From assembly GCF_937884665.1 (NCBI RefSeq), contig NZ_CAKZYF010000115.1, positions 1 to 36,801 on the forward strand: DNA of 36,801 bases. Reading direction: 5' to 3'. The stretch is from an uncultured Allomuricauda sp. (GTDB taxonomy: Bacteria > Bacteroidota > Bacteroidia > Flavobacteriales > Flavobacteriaceae). The first letter of the stretch is position 1, and each line of letters starts with the position of its first letter. This document shows, piece by piece, positions 16,648-23,349 of the stretch. Both the position numbers and the translations under genes were made by a program. The notes beneath the pieces are model-generated. The model saw only the letters and a list, made by a program, of their open reading frames with translations, had not been told where the DNA came from and ran no database searches.

Positions 16648-17001
16648 CTATGATTTCTTTTTATCCTCACTGAAAAAAGAATGTAAAATGGATTGTAAAA
16701 CGGAAAGTAAAATACTAAAAACTATGGCCCAAAAAATACTGTTCACCTGAAATCCTGAGATAAAATGAGCAGCCATCAAGATTATTATCGCGTTGATTAT
16801 CAGAAGAAAAAGCCCCAGTGTCACCACGGTAATCGGAAGAGTCAGAATTACGAGTACGGGTTTTACCAGAAAGTTCAAAATGCTCAAAAGCACGGCGACC
16901 AGTATGGCAGAGGTAAACGAATCGACCCCTACTCCCGGAAGGACATAAGCCAAAATTACTACGGCAATTGCGTTGAGCAACAAACGAATGATACGTTTCA
17001 T
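16648..17001 (-). CDS. Small membrane protein, phage-holin-4-2/YvlD family
   Basis: A 117-residue, very hydrophobic protein with about four membrane helices (roughly 4-24, 29-47, 53-75 and 88-110) and a lysine-rich cytoplasmic tail. Sequence style (AVVILAYVLPGVGVDSF, LVKPVLVILTLPITVVTLGLF) fits Pfam Phage_holin_4_2, which despite the name is a common chromosomal family of unknown role, including Bacillus YvlD. There is no prophage context here. It follows the SGNH lipoprotein gene across a terminator, so it needs its own promoter or read-through; no clear box is seen in the 20 bases between. Confidence 0.85.
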   Translation of the reverse strand: MKRIIRLLLNAIAVVILAYVLPGVGVDSFTSAILVAVLLSILNFLVKPVLVILTLPITVVTLGLFLLIINAIIILMAAHFISGFQVNSIFWAIVFSILLSVLQSILHSFFSEDKKKS

Positions 17002-17021
17002 TATTTACGTAATTAGGTGAA

Positions 17022-17049
17022 CAAAAAAAGCACCACATTGTGGTGCTTT
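17022..17049 (-). terminator. Terminator of the SGNH lipoprotein gene
   Basis: On the minus strand a near-perfect GC-rich hairpin built from AAAGCACCACA and TGTGGTGCTTT is followed by seven T. It begins about 20 bases after the stop codon of the SGNH gene and is one of the strongest terminators in the window. Confidence 0.85.
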
Positions 17050-17070
17050 GAAGATATAATTTTTAAGTGG

Positions 17071-18570
17071 TTAGTCAATATACAATCCAGTAAAATCCAG
17101 CGGGTTGACACCGGGAAGATTTGAACCGTATTTCGTATTGATCGCATCAATAAAAGCATTGGCCAAAATAGCATATCCACGAGGTGCAGGGTGAACCCCG
17201 TCCAACGAAAAACCACCGCCTGTCGCGAAGGTGGAGGTGACCGTACTGCCATCTGCTAGTGGGATTCCATTTGCATTAAGGTCTGCCAACAGCGAATTGG
17301 CATCAACAAAGGCCAAATCAAATTGGGTCGCGAGACCTTCAATGGTCTGGTTATATGCTGCTAAAGCCGTAGCAACTGCTTCCTGTTCTTCCGGTGTAAG
17401 TACCCATTGATCTCCCAACGGTACTGCCAATCCATTAACGGAAGTCGGGTCATCGGGATTGGCCAAAGTTCCGATAAAAGATCCTGAAGTCAAGGTCATT
17501 AGGTCTTCGGCAGTAGTCTGTCTTAAATTGACCAGAGCAGGGTTTATAGCTGTTAGATCGGTCAAATCCTCATCCAATATCACTACCGGATTGGGTACTC
17601 CGGCGGTAAAGGTTATGGTTCTTGCGGCTAATTCATCGGCATCGATGGCATTCCCGCCGAATGCCAGTTGCAACCCACCATTATAAGCAGCGTATGCAGC
17701 ATTGAGAGAAGCGGCAGTAGCCTCATCAAGGGGAACCGGGTTAAACGGTACGGTGGTAAAAAATGGTATATCCGTCACATCCGGTAAATTGGCAATTACC
17801 CCCTCGGCACCATTTGCGGTCATGGTCTGTAGAATCCCTCCGATGGCATTGCCCAAAAGACCGGGATCTGTAATATCATTACGTCCGTAATCCAGGGGAT
17901 TCGCATTACCGGTGCGGTCAACTCCTGAACCACCATTGGTGGCGTACAGCAAAATATCATTGGAACCTATCCATAAAGAAAAAAATGTAGCGCTTTGTGC
18001 TGCGGCATCTCCGAGAACCGAGGCAGTTTCAGAAGAGGAAAATCGTGCAAAATAAGGATTGGCCGTTCCACCTGCTACCCCGACAACGCTTCCATAGCCC
18101 TCTGCCAACAATTCATAACTTTTTGCTCCTGGCACACCCATATTGTTGAAGGTGCCCGTCAGTTTTGTGGATATCTCAGTGGTCCCATTACCAGGAACCG
18201 CGGTTGGCGTAGGTCCATCAGGTGTAAATGCCAGAAAAAAGCGATTTGGTAAAAGTGCATTTCCATTTAAGGTAGCACCTCCTAGATTATCTGCCATAAA
18301 GGGGATGGAAAATGTACCTCCACCGACCAGCTCGAAGTTGGAAGCCAACATATTTGGAAATGAAGCTTCTTGTCCTGCAATGAATAGCGCATTGTCTGAA
18401 AAACCCGCTGTCAATGAATTTCCTATAGCAACGTAATTGGAAAAATTAGCAGAACCTGCGGTAAAAACGATAGGATCCGGTTCTGGAGTGGTCGTCGTGG
18501 CGTCATCATCATCAGAGCATGCAGTTAATAATAACCCTAATACAGGAATTAGGGCGAAGAACTTTTTCAT
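17071..18570 (-). CDS. SGNH/GDSL-type hydrolase lipoprotein
   Basis: Secreted lipoprotein of 499 residues. The lipobox LLTAC puts the lipidated cysteine at 18; it is followed by Ser and four Asp, resembling the Bacteroidota lipoprotein export signal, so display on the cell surface is likely. The SGNH blocks are visible: block I AIGNSLTAGF (nucleophile Ser about 52), block III WIGSNDIL (Asn about 202) and block V LDGVHPAPRGY (Asp and His near 466-469). An Ala/Gly/Thr-rich insertion separates blocks III and V and makes it longer than simple esterases. Substrate is unknown; carbohydrate or lipid ester removal is typical. It has its own promoter (18625-18655) and terminator. Confidence 0.88.
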   Translation of the reverse strand: MKKFFALIPVLGLLLTACSDDDDATTTTPEPDPIVFTAGSANFSNYVAIGNSLTAGFSDNALFIAGQEASFPNMLASNFELVGGGTFSIPFMADNLGGATLNGNALLPNRFFLAFTPDGPTPTAVPGNGTTEISTKLTGTFNNMGVPGAKSYELLAEGYGSVVGVAGGTANPYFARFSSSETASVLGDAAAQSATFFSLWIGSNDILLYATNGGSGVDRTGNANPLDYGRNDITDPGLLGNAIGGILQTMTANGAEGVIANLPDVTDIPFFTTVPFNPVPLDEATAASLNAAYAAYNGGLQLAFGGNAIDADELAARTITFTAGVPNPVVILDEDLTDLTAINPALVNLRQTTAEDLMTLTSGSFIGTLANPDDPTSVNGLAVPLGDQWVLTPEEQEAVATALAAYNQTIEGLATQFDLAFVDANSLLADLNANGIPLADGSTVTSTFATGGGFSLDGVHPAPRGYAILANAFIDAINTKYGSNLPGVNPLDFTGLYID

Positions 18571-18624
18571 ACGAATATCAATTAGAGTTAGTCTGCGTTA
18601 ACTTAGTGTTAAACCCGCATAAAC

Positions 18625-18655
18625 CAAATCTATAGGAAATTTGTTATACAGGCAA
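18625..18655 (-). promoter_or_regulatory. Promoter of the SGNH lipoprotein gene
   Basis: On the minus strand TTG (18655-18653), a 20-base spacer and TAGATTTG (18632-18625) match the Bacteroidota promoter consensus. The leader would be about 50 bases long. Confidence 0.6.
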
Positions 18656-18664
18656 TTAAATGGG

Positions 18665-18687
18665 CAAAAAAATTATGCATGCATAAT
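18665..18687 (-). terminator. 16-bp palindrome with T-run: probable terminator
   Basis: ATTATGCATGCATAAT (18672-18687) is a perfect 16-bp palindrome, followed on the minus strand by a T-rich run. It lies 16 bases after the stop codon of the alpha/beta hydrolase gene and fits the end of the pdxJ-hydrolase transcript. The stem is A/T-rich. It also lies just upstream of the SGNH promoter, where it could bind a regulator instead. Confidence 0.45.
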
Positions 18688-18702
18688 AAAAAGTGGTGAA
18701 TT

Positions 18703-19473
18703 TTAAGAATTCAGAAAAGTCAGTGCTTTTTCGAAAAACTGTTTTGGATTCTCTGCGTGCAACCAGTGCCCTGCATTTTCTACGGTTTCTATAGAGGAAT
18801 TTGGGAAGTGTTTCTTGATTTCCTCGTAGTCATTGGGGAGAATATATTCCGACTTATCGCCACGTAAGAACAGGGTCGTCTTTTTAAAGATGGATGTGGC
18901 AGGAACTCCTTCGCCAATTTCTTCCATTCTATCTTTTAGAACATCAAGATTGAAGCGAAGTCCCAACTTTCCCGGTTCCACCCAGTACAGGTTTTTCAGT
19001 AAGAATTGACGAATACCAAAATCATTGAGGTGTTTTGACAATGCTTCATCCGCTTCCTTTCTGCTGGTAATGTGGTTAAAGTCAAGGTGCAGCAAAGCAT
19101 CAATTATATATTGATGGTGAGGAGGGTAATATTTTGGAGATATGTCCGCGACCACCAGCTTGTTTACTTTATCAGGCTCGGACAGGGCAAGGTGCATTGC
19201 TGTTTTTCCGCCCATGGAATGTCCCAAAATCACGGCTGTTTCCAGCTGATGAAAATCCATATAGTGTGATACATCCTGACCAAGAAATTCATAATCGAAG
19301 TCTACCGAATGAAAACTTCTACCGTGGTTACGTTGGTCAACCAGATGTACTTCAAAACCATTTTCGCCAAATTGGTTGCCAAGGGTTTTCCAATTGTCCG
19401 ACATCCCCAAAAACCCATGAAGAATGAGCAATGGTTTGCCCGAGCCGACGATTCTGGAGTGCAAGATTTCCAT
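18703..19473 (-). CDS. Alpha/beta hydrolase, YbfF-like esterase
   Basis: Cytosolic esterase/thioesterase-like protein of 256 residues. The oxyanion motif is LLILHGFLG (16-24), the nucleophile elbow GHSMGG (Ser86), the acid in FLRGDKSEYI and the histidine in NAGHWLHAENP near the C-terminus, giving a complete Ser-Asp-His triad. E. coli YbfF hydrolyses acyl-CoA esters; the substrate here is unknown. The ATG at 19473 is favoured because it overlaps the pdxJ stop codon by one base (TAATG), a sign of translational coupling; an upstream start at 19536 would extend deep into pdxJ. It is the second gene of a pdxJ operon. Confidence 0.92.
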   Translation of the reverse strand: MEILHSRIVGSGKPLLILHGFLGMSDNWKTLGNQFGENGFEVHLVDQRNHGRSFHSVDFDYEFLGQDVSHYMDFHQLETAVILGHSMGGKTAMHLALSEPDKVNKLVVADISPKYYPPHHQYIIDALLHLDFNHITSRKEADEALSKHLNDFGIRQFLLKNLYWVEPGKLGLRFNLDVLKDRMEEIGEGVPATSIFKKTTLFLRGDKSEYILPNDYEEIKKHFPNSSIETVENAGHWLHAENPKQFFEKALTFLNS

Positions 19474-20189
19474 TATTTCAATCGATGTAGGTACATATTG
19501 ATGACATTTTCCAGACCGAGATAAATGGATTCGCAAATCAGGGCGTGGCCTATTGACACTTCCAATAGATTTGGAACATTTTCCTTAAAAAACCCGATGT
19601 TGTCCAAATTCAAATCATGTCCTGCATTTACGCCCAATCCCAGTTTATTTGCCATAACGGCGGCATCCCTGAACGGTTTGACCGCTTTTTCGCTATTTTC
19701 TAAAGTAAACTTTTGCGCATAGCTTTCAGTGTACAGCTCAATACGGTCCGTTCCGATATCGGCAGCACCTCGTACCATCTCTGTATCGGGATCAACAAAA
19801 ATTGAGGTGCGAATCCCTTCGGATTTGAAGGTTTTGATAATATCGACCAAAAAATCTTTGTGTTTTACCGTATCCCAACCTGCATTTGAAGTAATGGCAT
19901 CCTCTGCGTCCGGAACCAACGTGACTTGTGTAGGTTTGAGTTTTAAAACCAAATCCACGAATTTTGGAATGGGATTTCCCTCAATATTATATTCCGTTGT
20001 AACCACTGCCTTAAGCTCTTGGGCGTCCTTGTATTTTATGTGTCGTTCATCGGGTCTTGGGTGAATGGTTATTCCCTGTCCTCCAAAGGATTCGATGTCT
20101 TTGGCCGACTTCAATAAATTTGGGACATTGCCCCCTCGGGAATTCCGTAAAGTGGCCAGTTTGTTAATATTGACACTTAACTTTGTCAT
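19473..20189 (-). CDS. pdxJ: Pyridoxine 5'-phosphate synthase PdxJ
   Basis: Condenses 3-amino-2-oxopropyl phosphate with 1-deoxyxylulose 5-phosphate to give pyridoxine 5'-phosphate, the last step but one of the DXP-dependent vitamin B6 pathway. The 238-residue TIM barrel shows the conserved strand-end motifs: VNINKLATLRNSRGG (6-20), GITIHPRPDERHI (39-51), VTLVPD (about 89-94), LGLGVNAGHDLNLDN (about 190-204) and the C-terminal EVSIGHALI. Length and ends are normal. It is the first gene of a two-gene unit and is divergent from the CBS-protein gene. Confidence 0.97.
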   Translation of the reverse strand: MTKLSVNINKLATLRNSRGGNVPNLLKSAKDIESFGGQGITIHPRPDERHIKYKDAQELKAVVTTEYNIEGNPIPKFVDLVLKLKPTQVTLVPDAEDAITSNAGWDTVKHKDFLVDIIKTFKSEGIRTSIFVDPDTEMVRGAADIGTDRIELYTESYAQKFTLENSEKAVKPFRDAAVMANKLGLGVNAGHDLNLDNIGFFKENVPNLLEVSIGHALICESIYLGLENVINMYLHRLK

Positions 20190-20208
20190 TAAATGAATTT
20201 TTGGCTGT

Positions 20209-20216
20209 CAAAATTA
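20209..20216 (-). promoter_or_regulatory. Promoter -7 box for pdxJ
   Basis: The minus strand reads TAATTTTG, a full match to TAnnTTTG, 20 bases before the pdxJ ATG. No -33 TTG is present at the standard spacing. A 10-bp palindrome AGGCATGCCT (20223-20232) lies just upstream, between pdxJ and the divergent gene. Confidence 0.45.
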
Positions 20217-20274
20217 AACAATAGGCATGCCTTTTGCTACATAAAATTAGTATTTTGCACCTAACTGAGCGGCC

Positions 20275-20931
20275 ATGCAGATTCAAGACAAAATCATTAC
20301 GTCAATTCCGGTTTTTGAAGTTTCGGAGAATTTGAAGGAAGTGATTCTTTTTTTTGAGGAGACCACGTTTTCGCATGTGGCGGTGACGGAAAATGGCGAA
20401 TATTTAGGGGTTCTGTCCGAGCACGACCTTCCTTGTTTTGAACCCGATGCACCCATTGAAAAATTCAGATATGAATTGGGAACCTTCCATGTGTCCAAGG
20501 AAACCATGTGGATGGATGTATTGGAAATGTTTTCCAGGAATGAGGCCAATGTGATTCCAGTGCTTGATGAAAGTAGGGTGATTGTGGGCTACTATGATTT
20601 GGACGAAGTTGTGGCCCACTTTATTGACACTCCTTTTTTCAAAGAACCCGGGGGTATCTTGGTCGTTTCAATAGGAACAAAAGATTACTCCTTCAGTGAA
20701 ATCGCCCAAATTGTTGAAGGCAATAATGCTAAACTTCTTGGTGCCTTTATCTCAGAGTCGGAAAACGATATTGTACAGATTACCCTCAAGATCGGTTCGC
20801 AGAATTTAAATGAAGTGACCCAAACTTTTAGGAGATATAAGTATACCATCGTTTTTGGAAATAGTGATGATCAGTTCATGGAAGACCTAAAACAACGCTC
20901 GGACTACTTAGAAAAATACCTCAATATCTAA
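20275..20931 (+). CDS. CBS-domain protein with ACT-like C-terminus
   Basis: Protein of 218 residues. Residues 1 to about 118 form a pair of CBS motifs (THVAVTENGEYLGVLSEHDL-like first motif; NVIPVLDESRVIVGYYDLDEV second), which in other proteins bind adenosine nucleotides. From about 128, ILVVSIGTKDYSFSEIAQIVE begins a domain that looks like ACT, a ligand-sensing fold. No catalytic domain is present, so a sensor or regulatory role is likely. It precedes nadK with one base between stop and start (TAATATG), which suggests coupled translation and a link to adenine-nucleotide or NAD(P) metabolism; that link is inference. A TATTTTG sequence at 20251 is an imperfect promoter candidate. Confidence 0.85.
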   Translation: MQIQDKIITSIPVFEVSENLKEVILFFEETTFSHVAVTENGEYLGVLSEHDLPCFEPDAPIEKFRYELGTFHVSKETMWMDVLEMFSRNEANVIPVLDESRVIVGYYDLDEVVAHFIDTPFFKEPGGILVVSIGTKDYSFSEIAQIVEGNNAKLLGAFISESENDIVQITLKIGSQNLNEVTQTFRRYKYTIVFGNSDDQFMEDLKQRSDYLEKYLNI

Positions 20932-20932
20932 T

Positions 20933-21814
20933 ATGAAAGTTGCCGTTTTTGGCCAAAATATCACCGAACAGGACAGAATTTTTGTGTTGGAACTTCTGGC
21001 AGAGCTCAAATCCGTGGGGGCCATGGTCTCTATTGAGTCTGGATTTCATGGGATACTCAAAAAATTGGGAATTACTTCGGACCGTGAAGAATTTACCCAG
21101 TCCTCTGGTTTAGATCAGTCGTTTGATATGTTTGTAAGTTTTGGTGGTGACGGGACCATGCTAAGAGCTGTGACGTATGTCAAGGACCTGGGGATTCCCA
21201 TAGTTGGCGTAAATACAGGTAGACTTGGTTTTTTATCAACTTTCAAAAAACAAGATGTCCGCAAAGTGGTCACTGAGTTTTTGTCCGAGGCATATTCCAT
21301 AGAGGCCCGTTCTCTGGTGGAGGTTTGTTTGAGTTCGGACATCAAGGATTTCGAAGGGTTGAATTTTGCCTTGAACGAGATTACAATCAGTAGAAAAGAT
21401 ACAACATCCATGATCACTATTGAAACCTATTTGAACGATGAGTATTTAACTTCTTATTGGGCAGATGGATTGATCGTATCCACTCCTACGGGATCTACCG
21501 GCTATTCACTTAGTTGTGGAGGGCCGGTGATCGCACCTTCGACTAAATCCTTAGTATTGACTCCAATCGCACCCCATAATTTAAATGCAAGACCCTTTGT
21601 TATTTCCGATGATACAGAGATTCGATTGCGAGTATCCGGTAGGGAGGAAAATCACCTTATCTCCCTAGATTCAAGAATTTCCAGTATCCCCAATGGCCAG
21701 GAAATACGAATTCGAAAATCCGACTTTACCGTGAATATGATTGAATACAAATCTGAAAGCTTCTTAAAAACACTCCGCAACAAAATGCTATGGGGCGAGG
21801 ATAGACGTAATTGA
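20933..21814 (+). CDS. nadK: NAD kinase
   Basis: Phosphorylates NAD to NADP with ATP or polyphosphate. The 293-residue protein has the nucleotide motif GGDGTMLRA (71-79), NTGRLGFLS (about 94-102), LNEITISR (about 144-151) and the long hallmark motif WADGLIVSTPTGSTGYSLS (about 177-195). Length and ends are typical. It starts one base after the stop of the CBS gene and probably shares its transcript. It is followed by a 104-base gap before the DUF6089 gene, in which no firm promoter or terminator is seen. Confidence 0.97.
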   Translation: MKVAVFGQNITEQDRIFVLELLAELKSVGAMVSIESGFHGILKKLGITSDREEFTQSSGLDQSFDMFVSFGGDGTMLRAVTYVKDLGIPIVGVNTGRLGFLSTFKKQDVRKVVTEFLSEAYSIEARSLVEVCLSSDIKDFEGLNFALNEITISRKDTTSMITIETYLNDEYLTSYWADGLIVSTPTGSTGYSLSCGGPVIAPSTKSLVLTPIAPHNLNARPFVISDDTEIRLRVSGREENHLISLDSRISSIPNGQEIRIRKSDFTVNMIEYKSESFLKTLRNKMLWGEDRRN

Positions 21815-21918
21815 CCCTTCCAAAAACAATAAATACAGCTAAAAACTGTTTAACAAAGAGAACCTATAAATCCAGTATTGTATCGACTTTCCTTTACCAC
21901 TAGTACGTTAATGATTTG

Positions 21919-22608
21919 ATGAATATGCGAATAGTCTTGGCTATTTTTTTGTGCGGTATGTTGGGGTCCTATGCCCAAACCTATGAGGTGGGGATATTTG
22001 CTGGTGGTGCCAATGTTATCGGTGATGTGGGCCGTACCAATTACATTTTACCTTCGGGCCCCGCTTTTGGTGGCCTGTTTAAATGGAACAAGAGTATAAG
22101 ATATGCATGGCGGTCGAGTGTAATTTATGGTAATTTCACTGCAGATGATACTAAATCCAGCAAATCCTCCCGGGTACAACGGGGATTTGTTATGGACAAC
22201 TCGGTCTTGGAAGCCTCGGCAGGACTCGAATTTAACTTCGTAGAATACAATCTTCACAAACTTGGACCGGCTTTCACGCCCTATCTTTACACGGGTTTGA
22301 CCTACTTTCGATACGATTTTAATTATTTTGATGCACAACAAGTGCAGGATATTAACCAAAAAGAAGGTAGTTTTGCAATTCCAATGACGGTAGGGGCCAA
22401 GTATCGTTTGAATCAGTTTTTGATTCTAGGAGCTGAAATAGGGGCAAGGTATACTTTCACGGATAATCTGGATGGAAGTAATCCGGAGGGCTCCAATTTT
22501 GAGCAGTTTAGATTTGGAAACATTCTTAGCGATGACTGGTACGTTTTCTCAGGGATATCATTGACATATACCTTTGGACGAAAACCTTGCCAGGATTGCT
22601 TTGAATAA
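21919..22608 (+). CDS. DUF6089 family outer-membrane beta-barrel protein
   Basis: Secreted protein of about 230 residues with a signal peptide (cleavage after the Ala-Gln of GSYAQTYEVG, about residue 20) and alternating hydrophobic/aromatic strands ending in SGISLTYTFGRK, which fits an 8-stranded outer-membrane barrel. The DUF6089 name rests on its sequence style and its position before uppS, which I recall as conserved in Flavobacteriia. Function is unknown; proximity to bamA suggests envelope biogenesis. Two ATG codons (21919 and 21925) are possible starts. A CQDCFE cysteine pair ends the protein. Its TAA stop is followed directly by the uppS ATG. Confidence 0.78.
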   Translation: MNMRIVLAIFLCGMLGSYAQTYEVGIFAGGANVIGDVGRTNYILPSGPAFGGLFKWNKSIRYAWRSSVIYGNFTADDTKSSKSSRVQRGFVMDNSVLEASAGLEFNFVEYNLHKLGPAFTPYLYTGLTYFRYDFNYFDAQQVQDINQKEGSFAIPMTVGAKYRLNQFLILGAEIGARYTFTDNLDGSNPEGSNFEQFRFGNILSDDWYVFSGISLTYTFGRKPCQDCFE

Positions 22609-23349
22609 ATGTACACACTAGAGGACGTCAATACAAATCGGTTGCCCAAACATGTTGCCATCATTATGGATGGCAACGGAAGATGGGCCAAACAACGTGG
22701 AAAACTCCGGGTTTTTGGTCATGAAAACGGGGTAGAAGCGGTTCGGAAAACAGTGGAGTCCTGCGCCAAGTTAGGTGTTGAATTTCTTACACTCTACGCT
22801 TTTTCCACAGAAAATTGGAACCGTCCCAAGATTGAAATTGATACCCTCATGAAGCTTTTGGTAGCTTCTCTCCGCAAGGAATTGGATACCTTGAACAAAA
22901 ACAATATTTGTCTAAAGGCAATTGGCAATATCCATTCATTGCCTCCCAAAGCACAAAAAGAACTCTCTGAAGTAATTGTAAAAACCGAAGAAAACTCGGG
23001 AATGACCCTGACCTTGGCTTTGAGCTATGGGTCTCGGGAAGAACTTAAGCAAGCGATAAAAGAGATAAGTTTCAAAGTTAAAAATAATATAATTTCACTT
23101 GAAAATATTGACGAAGCCGTTATAAATACTCATCTTTACACGCACTTCATGCCCGACGTGGACTTGCTTATTCGCACCAGTGGAGAGTGCCGGATAAGCA
23201 ATTTTTTACTTTGGCAGATAGCGTATGCCGAATTATATTTTATTGACGTATTTTGGCCTGATTTTAGTGAGCATCATTTGGTAGAAGCAATATTAAGTTA
23301 CCAAAATAGAGAAAGACGATTTGGAAAGACTAGCGAACAACTCAGTTAA
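22609..23349 (+). CDS. uppS: Isoprenyl (undecaprenyl) diphosphate synthase
   Basis: Cis-prenyltransferase that makes the undecaprenyl diphosphate lipid carrier for peptidoglycan and O-antigen. The 246-residue protein has HVAIIMDGNGRWAKQRG (catalytic Asp21), GHENGVEAVR, LTLYAFSTENWNRP and the C-terminal DVDLLIRTSGE / SNFLLWQIAYAELYF / WPDF motifs. A cysteine follows TSGE where Gln, His or Met are more usual; the position is not catalytic. The ATG directly abuts the DUF6089 stop (TAAATG), and the 3' end overlaps the bamA start by 29 bases, so translation of the three genes is probably coupled. Confidence 0.97.
   Translation: MYTLEDVNTNRLPKHVAIIMDGNGRWAKQRGKLRVFGHENGVEAVRKTVESCAKLGVEFLTLYAFSTENWNRPKIEIDTLMKLLVASLRKELDTLNKNNICLKAIGNIHSLPPKAQKELSEVIVKTEENSGMTLTLALSYGSREELKQAIKEISFKVKNNIISLENIDEAVINTHLYTHFMPDVDLLIRTSGECRISNFLLWQIAYAELYFIDVFWPDFSEHHLVEAILSYQNRERRFGKTSEQLS

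Noticed and set aside
16648..17001. Phage-holin-like protein as a prophage sign
   Set aside because: The family is a common chromosomal membrane protein and no other phage gene, integrase or attachment site is nearby.
21840..21862. ACAG/CTGT hairpin after nadK as a terminator
   Set aside because: Only four base pairs and no T-run follows.
22609..23349. Cysteine after TSGE in UppS as a damaged active site
   Set aside because: This position varies in the family (Gln, His, Met and others) and the catalytic Asp and the Arg/Ser motif are intact.
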